Shown here one piece after another: positions 1 through 4,721 of a stretch of 6,551 bases of DNA. The notes under the pieces were generated by a model that saw only the letters and a program-made list of their open reading frames with translations, was not told where the DNA came from and made no database searches. The position numbers and the translations under genes are program-made. The number at the start of each line of letters is the position of its first letter. The first letter of the stretch is position 1. The stretch spans positions 1 to 6,551 of the forward strand of contig DATFLK010000167.1 in assembly GCA_035267815.1 (NCBI GenBank), read 5' to 3'. This DNA comes from DATFLK01 sp035267815. GTDB taxonomy: Bacteria > Pseudomonadota > Zetaproteobacteria > Mariprofundales > Mariprofundaceae.

Positions 1-604
1 TGGCCGGATCGACACCGAGCCTGTCGACGAAGCCGAGCAGCTCGCCCATCGCGGCGACCTGGATGCCCAGCATGGCATTGACCATCAGTTTGACGGCGGC
101 GCCGCTTCCCGCCGGTCCGGCATGATGCACGGCACTGCCCATCGTCGTCAGAACCGGTGTGGCCGCCTCCACATCCTTGGGCTCGCCGCCGACCATGTAG
201 ACGAGCTGCGCTGTCTCGGCCTGGGGTCGCGAGCCTGAAACCGGCGCATCGATGAAGTCGATGCCCCGTTCGCGGCAGGTCCCGGCCAGCTCCTGCGCCC
301 AGTCCACCGTCAGGGTCGAGCTTTCGATGGCCATGGCGCCCTTCGGCATGGCCGCCAGCGCGCCGGTCGCCTCATCGAGCCAGACATGGCGGGAGGCCTC
401 GTCGTCGCGGACGATGGCGATGACAAAGTCCGCCTCCCCGACAGCCTCGGCCGGAGAATGGGAGGCCCTGGCACCGGCCTCCACCAAGGGCGTCGTCTTT
501 TCCGGGGTGCGGTTCCATACCGTGACGGCGTGTCCCGCCCTGAGCAGGTTGGCTGCCATGCGCGATCCCATGGCGCCGGTTCCAAGCAGTGTCACGTTCG
601 GCAT
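1..604 (-). CDS. 3-hydroxyisobutyrate dehydrogenase-family NAD(P)-dependent reductase, partial (C-terminus outside window)
   Basis: This is a beta-hydroxyacid dehydrogenase of the HIBADH / tartronate-semialdehyde reductase / glyoxylate reductase family. Such enzymes interconvert a beta-hydroxyacid and its semialdehyde or keto form in the cytoplasm using NAD(P). The 201 visible residues begin with a Rossmann fold with GTGAMG at 8-13. NRTPEK at 31-36 follows the second strand; the N-R-T there suggests NADP, as an inference. The family substrate-loop motif DAPVSG is at 119-124, and the catalytic lysine context GSGAAVKLMVNA places Lys172 with Asn176. Full-length relatives are about 290 residues, so roughly a third is missing past position 1. 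Two in-frame starts each have an SD: ATG at 604 (AAGGAG, rev. of 611-616) and ATG at 637, which adds 11 residues (AGGAGAGG 7 nt upstream). I chose 604 because relatives begin 2-6 residues before the GxGxxG. The exact substrate cannot be told. It lies 56-88 nt downstream of the 106-residue gene, probably in one operon. Confidence 0.93.
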   Translation of the reverse strand, partial: MPNVTLLGTGAMGSRMAANLLRAGHAVTVWNRTPEKTTPLVEAGARASHSPAEAVGEADFVIAIVRDDEASRHVWLDEATGALAAMPKGAMAIESSTLTVDWAQELAGTCRERGIDFIDAPVSGSRPQAETAQLVYMVGGEPKDVEAATPVLTTMGSAVHHAGPAGSGAAVKLMVNAMLGIQVAAMGELLGFVDRLGVDPA

Positions 605-692
605 CGGTGTCTCCTTTTCGGGGGTCTGCTCTGACATGTGTAGACCTCTCCTGCGGGGGCGTCAAAGCGTCGTTGTGGCATCGGGGCCGTGA

Positions 693-1013
693 TCAGGCTT
701 CGTTCGGTCCCGTCTCCCGGACCAGTTCGAGGAGTGTCTCCGCGTATTGATCACCGATGCGCCTCTGCTTGCGCCACTCCCTGGCCCGGCGGGAGGCCTG
801 ACGGGCGATGGGAAGCCACTTGTCGGGATCGTCCTGCATGCCCTGTCGCGCCTGCGTGATGAAGTATGATAGGGCCGCATCGGCTGGTTTGAGGCCCGCG
901 CTCTTACCCTGTCTGACGGCATCAAACATCAGGTCCTCCTCTGATTTTTGAGGGTGCGAGATGGGGCCGGCGAGTTCCGAAAGCGCATTCATGAATCGTG
1001 AAGCGTAGAACAT
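693..1013 (-). CDS. Hypothetical protein, 106 residues, unrecognised family
   Basis: I do not recognise this protein. It is soluble, with no signal peptide or membrane segment, and looks mainly helical. Residues 67-92 are rich in Arg, Lys and Gln (SRRAREWRKQRR around 74-85), so it is basic in the second half and ends in an acidic stretch. The start is well supported: AAAAGGAG sits about 7 nt before ATG at 1013, and a sigma70-like promoter lies a further 47 nt up. A later Met at residue 8 or 29 is possible but has no comparable SD. The gene runs in the same direction as the HIBADH-family gene, whose starts are 56 or 89 nt downstream, so co-transcription is likely. No function can be assigned from sequence alone. 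It could be a small regulator or an accessory protein of the dehydrogenase, but nothing here proves either. Confidence 0.72.
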   Translation of the reverse strand: MFYASRFMNALSELAGPISHPQKSEEDLMFDAVRQGKSAGLKPADAALSYFITQARQGMQDDPDKWLPIARQASRRAREWRKQRRIGDQYAETLLELVRETGPNEA

Positions 1014-1059
1014 CCCGTGGACTCCTTTTAGCCTTTTTCAGGCTGTTGATGCGATGGGA

Positions 1060-1088
1060 ATTGAATCCCCGGGTATGAGTCTTGTCAA
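1060..1088 (-). promoter_or_regulatory. Sigma70-like promoter for the 106-residue gene operon
   Basis: Read on the minus strand there is a perfect TTGACA (-35; plus 1083-1088), a 17-nt spacer and TTCAAT (-10, four of six consensus bases; plus 1060-1065). A start of transcription near 1053 would leave a leader of about 40 nt before ATG 1013. That leader holds a small hairpin (AGCCT/AGGCT, 1030-1044, loop of five) directly before the SD AAAAGGAG. The hairpin may tune access of the ribosome, but that is only inferred. Confidence 0.5.
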
Positions 1089-1152
1089 ATGGGTCTTGGG
1101 CGGAGGCGCCATTTACGCCGCCGGGATGATCGGGCGTCCGCCGGAAACCGCA

Positions 1153-1830
1153 TTACATGGGGTGTTTGATACCCGTCCTTATCAGCCACCAGTTGACTGG
1201 AAGGCTTGTCAGAAAGCCTGCCAGCATGGCGATTTGCATCATGAACCAGAATGTCGGCCTGCTTTTTTCCAGTTCGTGTCCGAAGAGTACAAACGTCGTG
1301 AGGGCCATCCAGCCATACATGCCGATCTGCCAGACGCTCAGGGAGAGGATATCGGCCTTGAAGGCAGAGATGAAGCCCTGCATCGGGGACAAATTCCGCA
1401 TCGGCACAATGGTAAAATACTGAAAGACAATGCCGAAAAGGACCGCGGCGATGAAATCAAGCGCCCAGGCGGCAAATATTTCGTGGCCGAAGAGTGACAG
1501 GGGGATGAAGGCAAGCGAGCCCTCCACAATCAGGTCGCCCAGCGTGCATCCACTGCCACAATGGGTTGCGGCGAGGGCCACGCGCTTCCAGTCCGTAGAA
1601 GGTTGTTCGGCGGTGCTGTGTTTGTGATGTCGCGAAGCTCTTCCGGCTCGGAGATAAAACCACAGGCCGATCGGCCCCGAGTACAGGGTGGTGATGGGCC
1701 ACACCATGTTCATAATCCACATATGTTGGCGGCGCCCGGCCAGGATGTCGGCCAGGATCACCAGAGCACAGATCACTCCTGATACTAGGGAGATGATTGC
1801 CAAAGTGGAGAGCCATCCGGGCACGGTCAT
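1153..1830 (-). CDS. DUF4396 family multi-pass inner-membrane protein
   Basis: This is a membrane protein of 225 residues that I match to the DUF4396 family, whose function is unknown to me. Hydrophobic segments lie at about 8-29, 38-61, 105-140 (probably two), 168-187 and 195-217. A short charged, His-rich loop (RHHKH, 67-71) precedes the third. The family hallmark is visible just before the third segment: HCGSGCTLGD at 90-99 with Glu103. This His/Cys/Cys/Asp set could bind a metal or form a redox pair; that is inference. MWIMNMVWPIT at 37-47 also fits my memory of the family. ATG at 1830 is the first standard start in the frame, but it has no good SD, and the same frame stays open for 40 codons upstream to a TAG at 1951-1953. 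It lies downstream of, and on the same strand as, the carbonic anhydrase gene, separated by a likely terminator, so it probably has its own promoter. Confidence 0.85.
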   Translation of the reverse strand: MTVPGWLSTLAIISLVSGVICALVILADILAGRRQHMWIMNMVWPITTLYSGPIGLWFYLRAGRASRHHKHSTAEQPSTDWKRVALAATHCGSGCTLGDLIVEGSLAFIPLSLFGHEIFAAWALDFIAAVLFGIVFQYFTIVPMRNLSPMQGFISAFKADILSLSVWQIGMYGWMALTTFVLFGHELEKSRPTFWFMMQIAMLAGFLTSLPVNWWLIRTGIKHPM

Positions 1831-2047
1831 ATGTTCATGAATCCATTCGACCTTCGATGGGGGGTCATCGCAGGTTTCAGGGGTGCAGGGCTGCGAAGTG
1901 GCCGATGGTCGCCATAGGTCTTGATCAACATCTTCAACACTGACCGAAGGCTACAGCGGCGTGTCTGTCAATGCCGGGCAGCGCGGATTAGTCCCCCGGT
2001 GTGTGGAAGCGGGGTTGTCGATGGCTGGCTTGCAGGTATGGAAATGA
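1831..2047. other. Intergenic region upstream of the DUF4396 gene
   Basis: This gap of about 217 nt lies between the carbonic anhydrase terminator and the DUF4396 start. It should contain the DUF4396 promoter. A perfect TTGACA on the minus strand (plus 1966-1971) has no acceptable -10 at 15-18 nt, so I do not call a promoter. Two minus-strand reading frames run through the gap: one is the start-less extension of DUF4396, the other a 34-codon frame ending in an ATGA overlap with the DUF4396 start. Neither has a clear SD. Confidence 0.5.
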
Positions 2048-2080
2048 AAGGAGCGGCACCGGTTGCACGGGCCGCTCCTT
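2048..2080 (-). terminator. Probable intrinsic terminator of the carbonic anhydrase gene
   Basis: There is a perfect 10-bp inverted repeat, AAGGAGCGGC at 2048-2057 and GCCGCTCCTT at 2071-2080, with a 13-nt loop. On the minus strand it starts 8 nt after the TAG stop (2089-2091) of the carbonic anhydrase gene and is followed by a modest T-rich stretch (TCATTTCC). The stem is strong and the place is right. The U-tract is imperfect and the loop rather long, which limits certainty. Confidence 0.62.
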
Positions 2081-2088
2081 CACATGTG

Positions 2089-2820
2089 CTATTCCAGAAT
2101 GGTGCGGGCGTTGATCGCCTGCACGGGTCGGTTGTTGGGATGGTGCATCACCTCGGCAAACCGGGCGATCTGCGCCTTCGAGGCCGACACCGGCTGCTTC
2201 ATAACCAGCCAGCGCACGCCCTCGGTGCAGGGCGGCGTAGTCAGGGAACCGTTGAAGCGATAGTGGTCCCGGTTGTCGGGCAGAATCCCGGTTGGCGAGA
2301 TGGCCGAGGCCAGCATTGATTTGTCGCCCGCATGCTTCGGCATCTGTGCCCAGGCCTTTCTCAGCGCCGCGTTGGCACGGCCTTCGGTGAACATCACCGC
2401 TACGACGGCCAGATTGCCATCCTTGTCAGCATGGACCAGATGCGCCTCCATCGGAAACGACTGGCCGCGAATGTGGTTTTCGCTCGGCGCATGGAAATGA
2501 AACTGTTTGAGCTCGAACTCCCGGCCATCCACCCGGATGCTGCTGCCAGGATGAACATTGACCTGCACGGCATGACCGTTGTTGAGGATCTCCTTGCCAT
2601 TGCTGATGTAGCGGAAGGCAATCGGTTTCATATCAGCCTGAATAAAGCCGGTCAGATTGACGGGGGACTGGTTCTTGCCGGCACACGCACCGTATTCGGG
2701 TGTCAGGGTGGCCCAATGCGCCGGTCCCGTGTGGCCGGAATAGCCCCAATGGGCGGCCTGGGCGGAGAATGCCGGGCTCGAAAGCATCAGCATGCCGATC
2801 GCAAAAAAGGTTTTCTTCAT
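2089..2820 (-). CDS. Periplasmic alpha-class carbonic anhydrase
   Basis: This zinc enzyme interconverts CO2 and bicarbonate. Numbering from the ATG at 2823 (244 residues), a Sec signal peptide covers 1-23 (MMKK, hydrophobic core, then AFSAQA before AHWGY), so the enzyme acts in the periplasm. All alpha-class landmarks are visible. Zinc ligands are His109 and His111 (QFHFH) and His128 (EAHLVH). The proton-shuttle His is His84 (NNGHAVQVN), the gatekeeper Thr is Thr195 (GSLTTPPC) and its partner Glu is Glu115 (SENH). Cys47 and Cys199 match the disulfide usual in bacterial members. Length fits the family, and the gene looks intact and active. Two ATG codons are adjacent (2823 and 2820). GGAGG (plus 2827-2831) is 3 nt from the first and 6 nt from the second, so I prefer 2820. 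It is transcribed away from the SDR gene and ends in a hairpin terminator. Confidence 0.95.
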   Translation of the reverse strand: MKKTFFAIGMLMLSSPAFSAQAAHWGYSGHTGPAHWATLTPEYGACAGKNQSPVNLTGFIQADMKPIAFRYISNGKEILNNGHAVQVNVHPGSSIRVDGREFELKQFHFHAPSENHIRGQSFPMEAHLVHADKDGNLAVVAVMFTEGRANAALRKAWAQMPKHAGDKSMLASAISPTGILPDNRDHYRFNGSLTTPPCTEGVRWLVMKQPVSASKAQIARFAEVMHHPNNRPVQAINARTILE

Positions 2821-3002
2821 CATTAGCCTCCAGAGTGGATTCGTTTTTTTGGTATGGGTATGTACCGAAAACCGGCTGCTTCAGGTTCCCTTTGGCCCCG
2901 GTCTCGGCGGGAGGTCCATCTCCTTGTCCATGATTTCAGCATGGTAATGATTACAGAACGATGAAATTGCCATTCATGATCAATCGGCTATTTTTCAGGG
3001 AT
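2821..3002. promoter_or_regulatory. Divergent intergenic region between carbonic anhydrase and SDR genes
   Basis: This gap of about 180 nt must hold promoters for both directions. I see no convincing -35/-10 pair. On the plus strand TTGTCC (2924-2929) has only a weak TAATGA/TGATTA downstream. The carbonic anhydrase leader carries a tandem GGTATG GGTATG (2851-2862) beside a run of seven T (2844-2850). The last 42 nt before the SDR start are clearly A+T-richer than the genes on either side, which supports reading them as leader rather than coding sequence. Confidence 0.4.
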
Positions 3003-3887
3003 ATGGACGAGTCGATTCGGCATCTGCTGATCCTCGGTTGCGGCTATGTCGGCGAAAGGCTGGGCAGGGTCGCCATCGAGCGGGGAGCGCGTGTGAGCGG
3101 CACGACGCGCTCTGAGGCGCGTGCCGATGCGCTGGCAGCCTCCGGGATCGAGCCGGTGATTGTCAGTTCGCCCGCCGAACTTCCGGACGAACTGCTGCAG
3201 CAGTGTGATGCGCTGGTCGATTCAATCCCGCTGGTGCGCGACGAGGCAGGCATGCACGCCCCGCAGCTGGAGTGGCTGCCGCGGATCGGGTCGAAACTCT
3301 CCCATATCCGGTGGGCGGGCTACCTCTCCTCCACCGGCGTCTATGGCGATGCGGGCGGTGCATGGGTCGATGAGACGTGCGACTGCCGGCCGACCAGCCA
3401 GCGGGGAAGGCAGCGGCTTCGGGCCGAGTCGGCATGGCTCGATGCGGGTCTGCCGGCCGAGGTGTTCCGCATTGCCGGCATCTACGGGCCAAGGCGGAAT
3501 ATCATTCCGAGGCTGATGTCCGGCGAGTACAAGGCGGTGCGCTGGGAGCCGCCGCACTGGTCCAACCGGATTCATGTGGATGATATCGTCGACGCCCTGA
3601 TGGTCGCGATGCAGCGGCCACGGCCCGGCCGTATCGTCAATCTGGCCGACGACGAACCCATGCCGCATGCCGATTATGTCAGTGAGCTGGCGCGTATGGT
3701 CGGGGCATCCGAGCCTGTGATGCTGACCCCGGAAGAGGGAGAGCGTGAGCTTGGTCCGGCAATGCTCGCCTTCTTCCGTGATAACAAGCGGGTCGGCAAT
3801 CGCCGGTTGCATGCCGAACTGCTGCCGGAGTTGCGTTACCCCGGATTCCGGAACGCCGTGCCGATGCTGATGGAGGGCACGGGATAG
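3003..3887 (+). CDS. YeeZ-like atypical SDR / NAD(P)-dependent epimerase-family protein
   Basis: This is a 294-residue Rossmann protein of the extended/atypical short-chain dehydrogenase group and resembles E. coli YeeZ. Its biochemical role is not established as far as I know. The nucleotide-binding motif GCGYVG is at 12-17. YLSSTGVYGD follows at 107-116, then a conserved WVDET and RPTSQRGRQRLRAE (129-142). The usual SDR catalytic Tyr-x3-Lys is not visible there, as I recall for YeeZ relatives, so classical dehydrogenase activity is doubtful. FRIAGIYGP (155-163) and RIHVDDIV (189-196) are typical epimerase-family motifs. The frame is open from ATG 2961, which would add 14 residues (MKLPF...). 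I chose ATG 3003 because the family starts just before the first beta strand and the extra stretch is A+T-rich and lacks an SD. An AGGG sits close to 3003, nearer than ideal. The gene stands alone, divergent from carbonic anhydrase and convergent with the 54-codon gene. Confidence 0.88.
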   Translation: MDESIRHLLILGCGYVGERLGRVAIERGARVSGTTRSEARADALAASGIEPVIVSSPAELPDELLQQCDALVDSIPLVRDEAGMHAPQLEWLPRIGSKLSHIRWAGYLSSTGVYGDAGGAWVDETCDCRPTSQRGRQRLRAESAWLDAGLPAEVFRIAGIYGPRRNIIPRLMSGEYKAVRWEPPHWSNRIHVDDIVDALMVAMQRPRPGRIVNLADDEPMPHADYVSELARMVGASEPVMLTPEEGERELGPAMLAFFRDNKRVGNRRLHAELLPELRYPGFRNAVPMLMEGTG

Positions 3888-3898
3888 AGGCGGATCTC

Positions 3899-3936
3899 GC
3901 GACGGGTGGCTCCGAAGGGTTTACCGGAGCAGTCGC
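3899..3936. terminator. Interrupted hairpin between convergent genes, possible bidirectional terminator
   Basis: An outer arm GCGAC/GTCGC (3899-3903, 3932-3936) and an inner arm GCTCCG/CGGAGC (3909-3914, 3925-3930) form a hairpin with an asymmetric bulge. It lies in the 33-nt gap between the convergent SDR and 54-codon genes and runs into the end of the latter. There is no T-run on either side, so an intrinsic terminator is only a possibility. Confidence 0.25.
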
Positions 3937-4085
3937 CTCCGGGTCCAGCGCCGTTCGCGGATGGCCCGCAGGCAGGCCATCCGGCTCGGATAGTGTTCGA
4001 TGGAGAGGCGCAGGGTCTTGCCCATGTCTAGGCGACCGACAAAATAGCCGGATGCATCGTGCATGCAGAGGGTTCTTCCGTTCAT
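3921..4085 (-). CDS. Small, strongly basic hypothetical protein, 54 residues
   Basis: I do not recognise this protein. The start is convincing: GGAGGTG (plus 4091-4097) lies 5 nt before the ATG at 4085, one of the best SD sites in the window. The same frame reaches an ATG at 4106, adding 7 residues, but that start lies upstream of this SD and has none of its own. The N-terminal half (GRTLCMHDASGYFVGRLD, 3-20) could form a beta-hairpin. The C-terminus is extremely basic: eight of the last fifteen residues are Arg (RAIRERRWTRRRLLR, 40-54). That suggests nucleic-acid binding, by inference only. It converges on the SDR gene and diverges from the metallopeptidase gene, so it is an independent unit. 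It shares its upstream region, with the 4113-4132 inverted repeat, with the metallopeptidase gene. It could still be spurious, but the SD argues for a real gene. Confidence 0.62.
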   Translation of the reverse strand: MNGRTLCMHDASGYFVGRLDMGKTLRLSIEHYPSRMACLRAIRERRWTRRRLLR

Positions 4086-4112
4086 TGCTTCACCTCCGAG
4101 CGCCATACTTGG

Positions 4113-4132
4113 CGGTTTGTGATATCAAACCG
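4113..4132. promoter_or_regulatory. Perfect inverted repeat, possible operator
   Basis: CGGTTTG (4113-4119), spacer TGATAT (4120-4125) and CAAACCG (4126-4132) form a perfect 7-6-7 dyad. It lies in the gap between the divergent 54-codon gene (start 4085) and the metallopeptidase gene (start 4201), the usual place for a dimeric repressor site. For the minus-strand gene it overlaps a -35-like TTGATA (plus 4123-4128) paired with a weak TATGGC (plus 4102-4107) at a short 15-nt spacing. I do not recognise the regulator. Confidence 0.42.
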
Positions 4133-4200
4133 GACGCGTTTTTCGTACCGACTTGCCATTAAGTATATCGCCGCGTCGCTTTCTGACTTGAGGCGGGGCC

Positions 4201-4632
4201 GTGTTTCAGGGCCCGCTCTCTGTGCACCCGGCGGCCGCGCCGTGGTATGGTGTCGATGTGGATATCGAATCGTTTCAGGTTGCTGCCGAGGAGATTTTCG
4301 CCGGGTTGCCGGAGTATTTTATCCGCGGTATCGAGAATGTGGCGATCTTCGTTGAGGAGGAGGCGGATGCGGAGACGCTCGAGCGCATGGCGTTTGACGA
4401 CCCCGATGAGTTGCTGGGCCTTTATCAGGGCCTGCCGCTGCCGGATCGGGGCAGCGGCTACGGCGGTTATCCGCCCGATATGATTCATCTCTATCGCCGT
4501 CCTATTCTGGCCTTCTGCCGGCAGCACGGGGAGGAGGTGCGCCACTGCATTCGCCATGTGCTGATCCATGAGATCGGCCACTACTTCGGGTTTTCGGATG
4601 CGCAGATGCATGCCATCGAGCGCGACCCGTGA
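4201..4632 (+). CDS. Zincin-like metallopeptidase family protein (HExxHxxGxxD)
   Basis: This small putative zinc protease has 143 residues and matches the zincin-like family formerly called DUF1025 (PF06262, from memory). The metal site is clear near the C-terminus: His123-Glu124-Ile-Gly-His127 followed by Gly130 and Asp133 (HEIGHYFGFSD), the HExxHxxGxxD form. Upstream are the family features ENVAIFVEEE (45-54), LLGLYQGLPL (71-80) and IHLYRRPI (95-102). There is no signal peptide or membrane span, so it is cytoplasmic; its substrate is unknown. The start is GTG at 4201 with GAGG (4190-4193) 7 nt upstream. The roughly 20 residues before DIESFQVAAEE (from 21) exceed the usual family start. A GTG at 4258 (giving MDIESF) is an alternative but has no SD. 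It precedes fabI by 86 nt on the same strand and may be co-transcribed with it. Confidence 0.87.
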   Translation: MFQGPLSVHPAAAPWYGVDVDIESFQVAAEEIFAGLPEYFIRGIENVAIFVEEEADAETLERMAFDDPDELLGLYQGLPLPDRGSGYGGYPPDMIHLYRRPILAFCRQHGEEVRHCIRHVLIHEIGHYFGFSDAQMHAIERDP

Positions 4633-4674
4633 TGCGCCGGTGAATTAATGCTCCAATTGCGTGCGATTTCCCGA

Positions 4675-4690
4675 TAGCGTTGGTACGCTA
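4675..4690. promoter_or_regulatory. Short perfect hairpin/dyad upstream of fabI
   Basis: TAGCGT (4675-4680), loop TGGT and ACGCTA (4685-4690) form a perfect 6-bp dyad 18 nt before the fabI SD. No T-run follows, so it does not look like a terminator for the metallopeptidase gene. An operator or a leader hairpin for fabI is more likely. TGGTACGCT inside it resembles an extended -10, but no matching -35 is seen at the usual distance. Confidence 0.3.
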
Positions 4691-4708
4691 GCGACACTTC
4701 TTCTGACT

Positions 4709-4721
4709 GGAGGGGACTTTG
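4709..4721 (+). promoter_or_regulatory. Ribosome binding site deciding the TTG start of fabI
   Basis: GGAGGGG at 4709-4715 lies 5 nt (counted from GGAGG) before TTG at 4719-4721. No ATG or GTG competes in this frame nearby, and the translation from TTG gives the normal FabI N-terminus (MGILDGKKGL). Confidence 0.75.

Noticed and set aside
252..692. 146-codon plus-strand frame and other frames in 1-700
   Set aside because: They overlap the minus-strand HIBADH-family gene, which shows GxGxMG, DAPVSG and the catalytic Lys in one frame running off the window edge.
1054..1080. GAATTGAATCCCCGG, slightly like a tRNA T-loop
   Set aside because: The T-loop consensus is not met and no cloverleaf can be drawn around it.
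1054..1497. 147-codon plus-strand frame
   Set aside because: Most of it is antisense to the DUF4396 gene, which has real membrane segments and a family motif. It lacks a good SD and overlaps the promoter called at 1060-1088.
1966..1971. Perfect TTGACA on the minus strand upstream of the DUF4396 gene
   Set aside because: No acceptable -10 hexamer lies 15-18 nt downstream, so it is not called as a promoter.
2332..2826. 164-codon plus-strand frame, plus 1921-2319
   Set aside because: Both are wholly or largely antisense to the carbonic anhydrase gene, whose catalytic residues are all present.
2823..2942. 39-codon minus-strand frame ending in a TAATG overlap with the first carbonic anhydrase ATG
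   Set aside because: It has no SD, a very Arg-rich composition, and the carbonic anhydrase gene has its own GGAGG inside the frame's end.
3222..3812. 196-codon minus-strand frame
   Set aside because: It is the shadow of the YeeZ-like gene on the other strand, with biased composition and no SD.
4159..4611. 150-codon minus-strand frame
   Set aside because: It is antisense to the metallopeptidase gene, which carries an intact HExxHxxGxxD motif and an SD.
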